Origin: Sympetrum striolatum
Taxonomy: Eukaryota; Arthropoda; Insecta; Odonata; Libellulidae
NCBI GenBank assembly: GCA_947579665.1
Contig: OX388349.1
Location: 20,492,459-20,556,458, forward strand
Length of the DNA: 64,000 nt
Direction of reading: 5' to 3'
Shown one piece after another: positions 48,893-60,430 of the stretch. The notes under the pieces were generated by a model that was given only the letters and a program-made list of their open reading frames with translations, had not been told where the DNA came from and made no database searches. The stretch's first letter is position 1. Each line of letters begins with the position of its first letter. A program made the position numbers and the translations under genes.

Positions 48893-48980
48893 GGGTCGTG
48901 ACTTAGTGGTATGGTATGATGATGACTCCAGGAGTCAAAACCATGGTCGTATCCTAATAAAATATTCTGTATTTTAGTAA
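48893..48980 (+). mobile_element. Possible decayed tRNA-derived SINE head
   Basis: TGACTTAGTGG (48899) resembles a tRNA A box with one change, and GGTCGTATCC (48945) resembles a B box with one base missing, about 45 bp downstream as in tRNA genes. Between them GACTCCAGGAGTC could be an anticodon-type stem. The whole is degenerate, with no clear acceptor pairing. Confidence 0.35.
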
Positions 48981-49674
48981 AAGTTGGTTTCACTTTCACT
49001 CCTGAAGTATTCTCCTCTGCATAATGGGGGTTTATACTTCTAAATGTTTTTCTGTGAATTTCTACCATAATATGATATTAGTAATTTTACTGTTTGTTCT
49101 TTCAAAATTGAATTACTCGTTAGCACCTACAAAGTAATGGTTATCACTGCTTTAAATCAAATTAGTAGAGTAAGGTTTGAAATTAATGTGTAATTAGTTG
49201 AGCTGACGGGTAATTTGTATCTAAAAATAAATAATTATAGCACAGAAAATGAAGGATATTGTATTAGAGCAAGTAAGAGATTTTCTAAGACAATAAGATA
49301 GGATATTTTGAGTAGAAAATAGGATACTTTAGTACCTGAGTACGAACAGTTACTGAGAAAAGATCAAAAGCTGATTTTCCTATCAAATGTATTTTACGTA
49401 ACTATCTCCTTGTCATACACCGGAAGGCAGCGGTTGTATCTTTTTCGATAAACCAAATGTTTATCAAGGAAATAAATGAGCACATTTATTCGAGATCTTT
49501 CGGAAAATCAACATTTAAAATTTCGCAAATATTAGACAATTAGATCGGAAATCATATTAATCCATACTAACTGTGAAACAAAATTATTCGATTTTTGGAA
49601 TTCCATCATATGAATAATTTGAAATGAAAACAATAAGAAACTAGAAGCAGTCTGTCTGTGAAGAAAAGATATTA
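48981..49674. other. AT-rich non-coding stretch
   Basis: Nothing definable. Confidence 0.45.
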
Positions 49675-50345
49675 CATTTCATCCAAATTGAAGTCTGTTT
49701 GGGAGGAAAAATAACAAAATGGCGCCATCTCTTTGGGGCGAAGCTCCGCTTGCACACCAAGGACGAATTTGAGACAGAACCTGTCGAAACACAAGGGGTA
49801 GTGGAACGAGATTCGAGAAATTAAAAGGGGAAACAAAACAACTTTGAGAGGTTTTTTGAAGACTTACGCAAGAGCGCCGAAGAAAATGGCAGTCCCTCAG
49901 AGTCATTTGGAAAATTTAATGTTTTAAAAGGCTGTGCAAGGATTCTTTTTGGGAGGCAACTCCTTTGTTTATGCGGTTTTTTCGAGCGTTGTTTTCCCTC
50001 CGCGACGCTCCGCGGCCTTGTAAGCATCGGGACAATAGCTGTGAAGCCCCGCAAGAGATTTAGTCCGAAGTTTCCAGATAAGAACTTTTTGCAGGCGGAG
50101 CTGCATGGAGAAAAACATCAGAACACCTGTCACACGATAAGGAAATAAAATTCTGCAGAACTTTTGTGGAGATGATTAAGGGAGACGTCTGCCTCGATGA
50201 ATGCGCGATTTCGGAGTTATTAGGAAGATGGGATCTTGATTTAATGGGAAAATGAACAAACTCTTAGACGCGCTCGTTAAAAATTTTTCGCTCCGCGGAC
50301 CAACTTTTATACTCAGTTTCGAGGAACGTTTCAATGGATTCCGAG
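49675..50345. other. GC-richer island with double ATGGCGCCAT site
   Basis: AAAATGGCGCCATC at 49716-49729 contains two facing Pho/YY1-like cores. Further CpG-bearing segments are GCGACGCTCCGCGG (50001) and TCGCTCCGCGG (50288). Overlapping minus-strand frames are in different phases. Confidence 0.35.
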
Positions 50346-50667
50346 TTATTACTGACGTCGAATAATTTACTGAGTCGCTTCTAGTACGTGAGGGAATGGG
50401 GATCTTTAAAACATAGTTCAACTAAGTTTCAGCTCAATAAGAATGCCTAAATTCTAAGAAAGTCTGTTCAGTCATATAAATATCCTTTATATACTGTAAC
50501 TGTGTGACTATGTTTTTATTTATTATAGTGGGTGAGCAGTGTTTATGTCATAAGCACCATTTTCCTGATTTACGTATGTAGGAACTCTGGTGGATTGTTG
50601 GTGTTAGTTTACAAAGTTATAATTTATTACTGATGTAGAGTCCGATGTGAGTCGTTTCTAGTATGAA

Positions 50668-51192
50668 AAATTTGATGTGGCCAGCAAATGACTTTCTCCA
50701 TGTATAAGATGTAAATATTTATCTACGACAGTAATTTCGAACTCTATATTCCATCTAAACTTGGCAGATGAGTGATTAATTTATATATTATTATCTTTGA
50801 CGTCACAAACACAAATCTTTTATAAGTAATACAATATACGTATATATCATATTTATGGAGATATTTTGAAAACCGGAAATGAGCTTTGATAAATGAAGCT
50901 CGACTTCCGGTTGACCGATTTACTCCAAAAACTAATCAACTCTGACAGCACACACCACAGTACTATATGTGAATTTTGATATTGATAAAACTAATAGTTT
51001 TTACGTTAGAGCGCCCACAAGCACACACACACATACAGACACACACACACACACACACCAACACACACACACATACACACATAAATCATTCCGAAAATAG
51101 TCAAAACGTGTTCTAGGGACCCCAAAACATGTATTTCCGTTATCATGATGTTAATTGATCCATCACTGATTCTCATTTGGAGAAAGTAAAAA
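50668..51192 (-). mobile_element. Unclassified interspersed repeat family, copy 3
   Basis: Read on the minus strand it starts ACTTTCTCC (51187 down to 51179), then TTTTGGGGTCCCTAGAACAC, a long (TG)n-rich run (51009-51080), GTGGGCGCTCTAACGTAAAA, AGTTTTTGGAGTAAATCGGT, CAACCGGAAG, and the right end GGAGAAAGT (50699 down to 50691) with CTGGCCACATCAAATTTTT. It is shorter than copies 1 and 2, lacks the hairpin partner next to the left end and has only one internal unit, so it is a diverged subfamily. Confidence 0.82.
51009..51080. repeat. (CA)n microsatellite
   Basis: Interrupted CA repeat inside the reversed element, equivalent to the TG/TC run of the other copies. Confidence 0.95.
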
Positions 51193-51450
51193 AGTGCTGA
51201 TCTTTAAAACATAGTCCAACTAAGCGTAAGTTTCATTAGAAAGTAACCATATCTAAATTTAAAAAAAGTTTATCAAGTCATATAAATATCCTTATGTAAA
51301 TTATAACTGTGTGACAACGTTTTTAAGTTAGTGTAGTTAGTGAGCAGTGAGTTGGCTAAAGTAATTACGTTCTTTACTGTGTATGTAGGGATTTTAATAA
51401 AATTTTGGAATATAGTAATATAGCGATTGCATTGATTCTAGATTTTATTG

Positions 51451-52079
51451 TGAATTGTAGCTGTTTGAATTATAAATTCTCGTTGTCCGTAAGTTATTGA
51501 AGTAAACGGTAGGGGTAAGCAAGTGATGTTCTTCATCAGCATAGGTAGATCTTTGTAAAATTGTTTGTATTAGTTAAAGTTATTGTCGCCACCTAGCTTA
51601 ATGTCTGACCGCGGCTGTACAGAATAATTAATACATATGAACGAAGGATATCTACTGCGAAGACTTCCGCTGTAATGCAATTCATTTCTTACGGGACATT
51701 CTACAGTCGTGTGTCTCTTGTACGAGGGATAGTTGAATCTTCATCCCCTCCACTTATAGCGACAAATATGGTTACATAAAAATGAGGTGACATTGAACAT
51801 GTGTCAAGAATTAATGAATTTTGCAATGCGATGTAAATGTTTGGGGGTAACCGTATTTTAGTATATTATTTGCTTACCCGGGGGGTAGCAATATTTTAGG
51901 TATGTGCTATGCTGATAGATGAAAGTATAAATGGGAACTATTTTTACAGATCATATTTTTCACTCCTCGTTATTGTTGAATTTCACCCATCAAATGAATT
52001 AAAACTTCGGCATGATGTTAATTGATCTATGAAGTGTAGCTCTGCGCAAAAACTGCAGTTCCAATCACGATAATCAGAC
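51451..52079. other. AT-rich non-coding stretch
   Basis: No gene. CATGATGTTAATTGATCTAT at 52012 resembles a line in copy 3 (51144), a 20-base match with one difference whose meaning is unclear. Confidence 0.4.
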
Positions 52080-52760
52080 TCCATCATTCCCTCTCTTCCA
52101 TTCATTGTTTATTTGAACAATCGGCAGTAAATCTGCAGCAAACAACCTCCCCAATGGAACAAATCGCTCCCTTTGCTTTTTTCGAGTTCCTCTTCTCTCG
52201 GCACACTTAAATTCCGGAGACGAGCCGGCGGGAAACGCGAATTTACGAAAAACAAAAGCTCATCGGCGTGCGTGATCGTAAATCGGGCGCCAACGAATGG
52301 CGTCACGGTCCCCGACCCGAACAACTCTACGGAACGGCTTCCAGAGCTCACAATTCACTAATCGCTGGTTAGTCATACCCCAGCGAAGGCGGCCTCACAA
52401 ACGAACCACTAATTTACGACTCCTTAAGGATAATTAGCGAAGCCAATAGGGCGCGTCGAGCGACAAGCGTGGAGCGCGGGAAGCGGGGTGTTCCCGTCAT
52501 GCGTTGCGACCGCGCTCTGGCGGTGATATGCGGAGGCTCACGGCAAGCAAATCTTGCCTATGAACCGTGAAGGAACTCTTGGGATTTGATTGTGCGAGAT
52601 GGGGGAAAGAGATTTAGGGCGAGCATCAACTGGGAGATGAAACTAAGCGTTCTTTGTGAGTTTGGTTTTCCTTCGTTCGCTTTCCCTTTTTCTCTATCCG
52701 GAAATTTGAAGCGGTGAGGTAGAATGGTTTGAGGCACGTTTTGATAAATATAACATTCTC
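52080..52760. other. GC-rich CpG-bearing island
   Basis: The CpG density is high at 52210-52540 (GACGAGCCGGCGGG, GCGCGTCGAGCG, GACCGCGCTCTGGCGG). ATGGCGTCACGG at 52295 joins a Pho-like core to a TGACG-like site. The 80- and 62-codon frames on opposite strands cover the same DNA and lack motifs. Confidence 0.38.
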
Positions 52761-54229
52761 TGGAGGAAATCTGACGTGAGTTTGTTGGTTCAGGATTCCA
52801 TTAAATGAATAAATTTGTGACTGAAATTGTGGAGATTACGTTCCTTGATATATTCAGGTCATCATGATTACTATAAAAATAATTACTCTATCTTCAATGG
52901 ATGCAATATGATTTACGAGGGATTCAGCTTCATTTGTTCACAATGTCGGGCATTATCAACTAACAGCTATTATTTGTGCTGAACTATAGTTACGATCTAC
53001 GCCTGAAGTCATTAACTGACATACATGATGCATCTCTGTCATAGTAACAACATTGATCTCGATTTTATTGGGTTCATAATATTATTTTGCTGACTAAATT
53101 TAATAATTATGTCTATTTAAATGATTTACACAACTTCAAACATCTATGATTGTGGGGTAATCTTTCTAGCTGCTTGCATCGTTTAACTTGGAAGGAATAA
53201 AGGAATATCTAAATACTATGCAGGAAATACGGCCATATATATGTTAACATACATATGGTACTCTTAGGAGTACCTGTCCGATATATAGCTGAAAATAGAA
53301 GTACGAGAAAGAATGGTAACACTCACCGAAGTCAGGCGCTGTCCTCTCCATTTCTGAGCCAGGGATTTCCCATTTATGGATGATTCAGTGAAGCTACGTT
53401 AATCTCCTATTCATGAAATAATAAAATATTATGGTTAATCATACCAGTAAATCCTAAGACAAAGTAATGACTGCGAAAGAATATAAAAGATAGGAAGTAT
53501 TGAAATTTTGGGCATCCTGAGCATAAAGCCCCAAAGTTTTCACCGGAAAATTTATTAATAATTCTATTTAGCACGTGAGGCAAAAATAAAATTGGAAGAT
53601 ACAATAAGTAATAGAGGTATCAATTCAGTGGTGTTCCTTAGTGAATTATCTGGATTGAAAAGTTTGAAGAAATACTTTGAACCGCAGTAAATGAGCACAA
53701 ACTGTGACATAGGTTTCGAAGAATTGCTCATTTACCAGGCAAAGCCTTTCCATCCATCACATGAAGCAAATTAGTCCAACAGGAGTGATACTCACATGCC
53801 AAGAACTTGAAAAGAAATTAAATTACACGATTTTAGAGTCTGTGCTCACTATGCATATGAATCACTACAGAATTATAGAGTATGCATCAGTTTGATTTAG
53901 ATTACAACAAGACGCATTAGGAAACCAATTAATGGTTTCATTCAGAGATTTCTTTCATTATACAACCCTACGACTATAGAGCCCATACAACTATGAAAAC
54001 ATATGACTCACTGCAGCAGCATAGTGTTTGCTTTTTTCTTTGAATTGGAAAAAGTATAGGAAAATTAAAATGAGATTACTCTTGAAATTTCTTTTGTGCG
54101 CGTATGGTATACAACGACCAACATTTAATTTATAAAAAAATCGAGAACCATCGTTAACCCTTCATTTTTAGTACAGAAACACGCAGATACGGAATTTTAT
54201 CCACGGAAAATAAAATTATTCAAAGCTTT
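52761..54229. other. AT-rich non-coding stretch
   Basis: No gene. CCATATATATGTTAACATAC at 53233 begins a 26-bp near-palindrome (to 53258). Confidence 0.45.
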
Positions 54230-54842
54230 TTAACGTCTCGCGATAAACATCCAGAGCACGGACATCACTTACGAATCACGCCCATTGGAAAGCGAGTGAA
54301 CAAGCGAAAAAAACACGCAAACGATACATTCAGATCGTAAGTGCACTCTGCAATGGTCAGCGCATTAAAAAGGAGCCATTTTGATCGCTTTTTACCGCGA
54401 TGCATATTTTTTTCGCGCCAAAAATCTCCGTCGGTTGGAAAAAACGTCACCCGGGCACCATTTAGCGCGGGTCGTATCCCCCGAGGCGAAAATGTAAACA
54501 GCCTCTGATTCATAGTCGCGGACGCTCTTCCGGACTTTAGCGGTTATTTCGCGGTTCGGATCCAATCAACCGGGGGGAGTATGATTTCCATTTGGGAGCA
54601 TTAAAAATAATTGGGGAGAAGCGGCGCCCGCGAACGGTGCTCCGAATTTTATCGCGGAAACGGTTAAACAAAGGCCGATCGGAATTGGGCGAAAAAAGAA
54701 ACAAAAATCCCACCTCCCCCCGGGGAGATTTTAATCAGACGAATCGTTTTTGAACGGCATTTAATTCAGATCGCCTCGCTGGCGCCGGCGGCGAAAAAAC
54801 GAACTAAGGTATCCCGTGAGGGAAAAATGAGTGCCCGCCGCT

Positions 54843-54877
54843 TATAAATTTTCGCGTTTTTTCCCGCCCTTTTCAGG
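54843..54877 (+). promoter_or_regulatory. Candidate TATA/Inr core promoter
   Basis: TATAAATT begins at 54843 and TTTCAGGGG puts a possible initiator A at 54875, about 32 bp downstream, the usual TATA-to-start spacing in insects. An E2F-like TTTCCCGCC sits between them. No DPE-like site appears at the expected place, which TATA promoters do not need. Confidence 0.33.
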
Positions 54878-55116
54878 GGCTAACGCGTTGAGGAGCTCGA
54901 TTTTCATTTATTGCCTCGATGCAAACAACGGAGTGAATTATGTAAAAGGGAGTTCTTAATGGAGCACGAATTCAGGAGAAAAATGCATGGAGGCCTTCAA
55001 CTGCTGTAAAAATGGCGATGAAAAGATTGCGAAGTTTTTAGAGCGGCAGACTTTTTAGTAATACCGGAAACATCGCTTTATCCAATATTGCCATTCAACT
55101 CAGCAAATACTGCTTG
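54875..55116 (+). other. Candidate non-coding first exon
   Basis: If transcription starts at 54875, a consensus donor (TTGG then TAAGTAAAT, with GTAAGT at 55117-55122) would close a 242-nt exon. Its ATGs (about 54918, 54940, 54959, 55012) all meet stops inside the exon, so it would be a 5' untranslated or lncRNA exon. ATGGCGATGAAAAG at 55012 reads nine codons. No acceptor downstream can be assigned. Confidence 0.28.
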
Positions 55117-55122
55117 GTAAGT

Positions 55123-56209
55123 AAATTTTTTCCTACTCCATATAGAGACTTTTTTACATAGCTGTTACAGATGTATTCAGTTTTTTCGTTTAATCTTTCA
55201 AACAGTCAAAACGACGAGATGTTTTCATTTTGGTTAATATAGATAGATAACGTTGGTGCATGAATGTCTTAAGTACTTAAATAATGATTATACTGAGCAA
55301 TATTTTGGATAAATTGTCTATAGAATAAAGTATCGAGACAGAAATTTGTACAAGATTATAAAAAGATTTGTATTTTAAATAACTATAAGTGTACTAAACA
55401 AGAAAATTACTCTTGAAAATTGCATTCATGTAGAAATACTGACACCAAATTCTCCAAATGGAATCGTTACATTAAATTTAAAAAGAACCAATTGTAGCTC
55501 TCACTCTTGATCACGTGTTTCATTTTCTTCAAAGTATTTAAATTTATTAATAAAACTTGAGTAAAATAATATAAAACAAATCTATTTATCATGCCTTTTT
55601 TGGAAATAGTTTTCTAAATTTCCTTTACAGAAGGGAAACACATGCATCATGTAATCTTGGAGCATATACATTTCTGTCTCACAATACTTTCTGTAACCCC
55701 ACTTACTTACTGTTTAATATTGCCTGCGGAAAAATGAATTTTATGTCATACAGCAAAAGTATTATTTCATGAAGTACCATTGCCGGATAATATTGACTCC
55801 ATACTTTGAAATGGTATTATCTCTGAATTTCTAGAGCAAATACAACGTTAAAATCAGCTTTTTCAAAAGGTTCACGTCCCAACCGCATCATCTTTCGCTC
55901 TCCGTTTTCTAATCATTCAAATCAACTCTTGGCCGTGCCGGTCCCATAAACTGCGTGTACACTTGAGATTCGGTCTTACCAACAAAATACAACATAACTG
56001 ACAGAATAATTCCTCGCTCCATCCGATGGTATATACTTTAAATGAATAATATTATTTGTTTTCGTAACTATATACAAATATTGTTTTATAGGATAAGCAT
56101 AAACAAGAATCTTCAACGTTTAAATTTACTCCCTTCGACTGCAGATAGGCTGTGTAGTAAATGCATCCAATACGGAATGCGCCTGAAATGGGAAAAAGGC
56201 CAACTTATC
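55123..56209. other. AT-rich non-coding stretch
   Basis: No gene. Slightly GC-richer at 55850-55970. If the upstream exon is real this would be intron. Confidence 0.4.
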
Positions 56210-56395
56210 CTCGAGTATAGGCGACATCAACGCATTTAAGTAATGAGGAGTGCCTTGCTCAAAGGGGGCGTTTGGAAAGCGCCAGCTACTTTCAACACAT
56301 TCTTGAGTATAGGCACCACCATCACACTTAAGTCATGCAAGATGCCCCATACAAAGGGCAGAGGTCATAAAGTTGCCTTCTCTGATGGATACTAC
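56210..56395 (+). repeat. 92-bp tandem duplication
   Basis: CGAGTATAGGCGACATCAAC (56212) matches TGAGTATAGGCACCACCATC (56304) at an offset of 92. Further parallel lines are GCATTTAAGTAATG versus CACTTAAGTCATG, GTGCC versus ATGCCCC and CAAAGGGG versus CAAAGGGC. The frames at 56042 and 56243 overlap this duplication and lack motifs. It may be part of a larger repeat. Confidence 0.7.
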
Positions 56396-58014
56396 GTGGT
56401 ATCCGTTTCTGCTAACCTGTTCACGTACAGCGAAATATTTCTTTAGTTAATAATAAGAGGATTATGGTTTCCATTGCTTTAATTCTTGGTTCTTCCCTAA
56501 TTCTATTAAGAATCAATTGCGATACATTTCTTATTTAAAAAGTCGTAAATAAGGATATAACTTCAAGAAGAAAAACTTTTTGAAAAGATGATGACCTTTA
56601 CTTTTTCCTTCCAAGTCTACGTAAAGGAGTATGCATTATTAATAAGGTTCACCATCTGTGGATTAATTTAACTATACAGTCCATCCATCACAAGGGAATC
56701 GCTTGATTATCTAAGGTATCTTATATTTCTAACAATAATCATCACCCTCTAGATATTCAACACTACATTTTGGTCTCTCCTCCAAGATGTTTGCCTATAC
56801 TTCCATCATTTCATGAAAGTTATCCGTTGACTCTTTCTTCGTCGTCTTAGAAGGGTAACATCAATTTCATTTAATAATTCGTTGATTTAACCACATCTCT
56901 GTTAACTCTAATCCCCTCATAACTCAACTAACATGGTTAATATAGCACTCGTAATACATTTAAGGGAACTCTATACATTTTCTACATTAATAATGCATAA
57001 AAATACATTTCAGACGTGTTTATGGAACGATTCAAATACATAGTCATTTTTTCGTATAAAGTTATCAAGGTATATGTATTTCGGAATAATTCCTTGCTCT
57101 AATATAGAAAAAAATAGAAATACGTTGCTACAGCCTATGAAAAACCTGAAGGAATTATATCTATTACAGGTTTACCGAGTACAATAATTAATAGTGTTAA
57201 ATGTAATTTAATTATAAATAAAATATACGATTATCTTTTACTTTTGTATATTTTGCTTTTTGTTTCAAATTGTATGAAAAATTCAACAGTATAATTATAT
57301 ATGTATTAATATTATTATTTTTTATTGTATTTTTATTTAATAAGTTGTAAAATTGTACTGTATATATCGTAAAAACAACTGTTTTATGTATATCCTTTAA
57401 TAATCTGTAATACAAGTAACTGGTCGCAGCCAGTAATAAATTAAAATTAAAAATATATGTCCATATGAATAACCACCGACAAACCATATTTGGTTCGGCA
57501 AGACTCAATTGTGTAAACTGTATTTCCCTAAATAGTTCTATTGTAGTGCATATATTCTACTAAACATTATTTGACAACAAATGTATCTTCTCCATTTTTA
57601 GTCTTGTCTGTTTCGCTTTTTATTTGAAATTGTAAATTGTAAATTGTATTACATTATATTGTGTATAGTACAGCATGTAAGCGTATTATAGAGTATTTTA
57701 CATAAAGGCTGAGAACAATAACCATGTTTTACATGTAGAAAATCGCTATAATAATAATGCAATGAGGTGAGAGTCGCGCTGTGATTTGGAAAGTTGTGTC
57801 CCATGCTCCCAGGATTAATACCCGAAATAATTATTTTCTTCAGCAACAAAACAAAATCACTATGGTGGATGTTTTTCTAATATTCCCTGAAGATTAATAC
57901 ATGTCTCAAAGAAAAATATTTTTAAAAAATTTTACATTACAATCATTATAAAATTATTATTATATAATTAAATAAAATTACATCAGTATTTTGAATAAAG
58001 ACCACAATTTCTTC
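56396..58014. other. AT-rich non-coding stretch
   Basis: Nothing definable. Runs such as AATATTATTATTTTTTATTG near 57307 are simple A/T sequence. CCAGGATTAATACCCG at 57809 resembles the CCCGGATTAATACCC phrase of the 34545-35275 array. Confidence 0.45.
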
Positions 58015-58650
58015 TATTTCTATACTAGCGGAATGTATTTTGCAAGTAAAGTTATTAAGGACTGAGTCTGAATGATCCGAAATTTAGAGCAATCCCATAA
58101 CTCTATAATAGCGAAAGTTGACAATCTGCTAATTGTTAATCCATCCTCATGGAGAAATCTCTCTTCCTTTGTCATACAAAACGTTTTCGTATCCTGTTTG
58201 GAACATAAATAGCCATGCAATGCTCGCTTGATACCCCACGGCCCGGAGCGCAATTCTCTGGGAATCTCGCGAAACGAGCAATTTCGACTGTGACAATGGC
58301 GTGTCGTTAGCTGCTCATTGTCTCCGACTAACATTGTAATGCTGAATAGCTATTCAATACTTCTAAAACGACGCCATGAATCAACGCGAAAATGTTTTTC
58401 CTCTCTATTCACAGATTCCACTTTTCGAGTCTCTGCCAGAGCTTTGTAAACTGAGATTGTTGACTCCGCAGTTAAATGGCGGCCGAGAAGTGATTAAAAA
58501 CGATGCGTTGGCCCGGGCGCTTAAATTAAAAGTCCAAAACGACACGGAATTCATTCCGCGTAATTATGAATTGAATGTGTGCTCGAATTATGGATTTAAA
58601 ATCTGGGCTCACGGATCGGAGACGTCCTTGACAGTTCCATTATATCTGAG
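58015..58650. other. GC-richer island with YY1/Pho-like site
   Basis: AAATGGCGGCC at 58474-58484 fits the YY1 consensus, with ACAATGGCGTG at 58292 and GACGCCATG at 58371. Opposing frames (104 codons minus, 92 codons plus) abut rather than overlap. The plus-strand one (58376-58654) looks fairly protein-like but I recognise no family. Confidence 0.33.
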
Positions 58651-59700
58651 TTGATGTGGAGTTAAAATAGTCTGTGCTATTTCATTCTGGTAGTTCACTA
58701 GGCATGTATTACTTATGTGAACTACGCGTTGAAGAGAACTAGATAAGATCCATGTATAGGAAATGTATTGATGAAATGAATCAAACCTTACCGTCCCTCA
58801 AATTTATTTATGCAAACGCAATCGATGTGACTCAACCTTACTTGATGGATCGTCACATGTAAAAAGTAAAAATATCTGGTACTTTCAACAAAACAATTTT
58901 TACTCCGATACGTTTCCACTATTTCAAGTCACTTTTAGGTATAAGCCTTACCAAAAATGTTCTTATTTTCGCTTGGGTGAATGGAATTGACATATAGTGA
59001 CTCAGTTCCGGGTTTCCTACTGTTGGGGCAGGTATTCTAAGCAGTTAAAATTTTAGAATACTAGCCCGGAATGAATGACGAGGGATATCACTCTTATAGA
59101 TAAAGCTGCCTTGCTAGCCTTAAGAATATAACCAAGTGTATCCTACTCGATGGCACGCAATCGAGTAAGTAATAAAATGAAGTTTTAATCAGAAGTATAG
59201 TCTAAGGTTTAGAGTGATTTCACTAAACATATATTTCGTGAATCGTTGGCTGATATAATAAGAATATCTCTGGTGCTGTATATATATATTTGAATATGCC
59301 TTGATATAATCGAAACTGATTGTGTAAAATTTGTGTGTAGAAACTGCAACGTTTATTCATTTTTTTCCTGATTTACTTATATTTTTCGTTAATTAATAAT
59401 TGTATAACTTTTCAGATATAAATTCAATCAGAATGTGGCTGAACGTGATGTAGGAAGTAAATTTTAGCTACAAAAAAGACAACGAGTTGCTAGAAAATAT
59501 ATAAAAAAATTCCAAAGGTTTTCTCTGAATTTTAACCTAATTATATTATTTTTCCTCAAGTTTCCTTCTTTTTTAAATCTTCCATCATGTTTTGCACATC
59601 CATATTCAAATCCAACAAAAAATTTCTCCTATATATTCTAAATCCTTTTATTCTGCATAAAAATAACACCCTTAATAATGCTCCGTGAAAAATCTCCGTA
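58651..59700. other. AT-rich stretch with imperfect inverted repeat
   Basis: No gene. TTCCGGG...GGTATTCTAA (59008-59042) faces TTAGAATACTAGCCCGGAA (59054-59072), an imperfect inverted repeat with an unpaired insert in the left arm. Confidence 0.45.
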
Positions 59701-60430
59701 ATTCGATAGCGAAAATCTTCACCCAATTGTTCTAAAGACACCCAATCCTTCATCCTTCAAAGGAATTCCAAGGCGCTCATCTAAATCCCATACTCAGGTA
59801 AATCGCTAAGGCCCGAATTCCACCCAAAATATGCCTCCTTTGTCGCATTATTTACGTCCCATTACCTCCAATAATTCCCCTAACGTACTATATCAGAAAG
59901 GAGGCGGTTCCTTTTCTCTAAAGGCTCTTTGACAAATACCTTCCAGTTAAATTCCGGGTCTCGGAGGATTCCCGGAAGAGGGCAATTGTTGCAGCGCTGG
60001 CTGAACCTCACAAGGTGGAGGAGCGGAAAATCCTTGCACCTTAAACAAGCCCTTGGGAGGTCGGCTGTAGGCAAGCCAATGGGGCGAGCAAATTCCTCTC
60101 TTTAACCTCATATCGTTCCGGAGAGGAAAATTTAGTGGGATAATGGCTGTGGGGTCTTTTGAGGAAGCATCTTTGAGGGATGTGGAGTTTAGCCGCGGGC
60201 GTGTGAGAAGCATTACGGGAGTTAAGGAATCCCTGCCCTTATACCTGCAATCTTTGGAGGCGCTTCTTTAGGAAGTGAATTCGTTATGTACAGCGCTCCT
60301 TATCGTTCATCCTCCGGAGGCGTTGGAGGTATGCTTTCATCCTACCTATGTCTCTATACGGAGGGGGAATCTACGTTTTTGGTTCTGAAATCCCTGTTGG
60401 GTTTTAATCTTATCATCCCTCACCTTTTAT
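59701..60430. other. GC-rich island
   Basis: CpG-light but GC-rich, with GGAGG and CCTCC motifs (60310-60330). Minus-strand frames of 64 and 88 codons are in different phases. A GATAATGGCTGTGGGG core occurs at 60139. Confidence 0.3.

Larger units (their letters stand above)
50347..51450 (+). repeat. Tandem duplication split by an insertion
   Basis: GAGTCGCTTCTAGTACG (50372) matches GAGTCGTTTCTAGTATG (50649), and GATCTTTAAAACATAG (50401) matches 51199. Beyond, GTCATATAAATATCC, AACTGTGTGAC, GTGAGCAGTG and GTATGTAGG follow in order in both. Left-flank offset is 277, right-flank offset 798, so unit 2 carries about 521 extra bases: the repeat element copy 3. A faint third unit may start near 51430. 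Confidence 0.85.
54230..55116. other. Most CpG-dense island in the window
   Basis: CpG-rich throughout, with TTTCGCGCCAAAA (54411-54423) and TTTCCCGCC (54860-54868), both matching the E2F consensus. A TATA box and initiator-like site lie at 54843-54876. The right border, near 55117, coincides with a consensus splice donor and a sharp fall to AT-rich DNA. The features together resemble a promoter region with a first exon. Confidence 0.45.

Noticed and set aside
51009..51080. (CA)n run as a possible recombination or regulatory element
   Set aside because: It is an integral part of the repeat element, matching the TG/TC run of the other copies.
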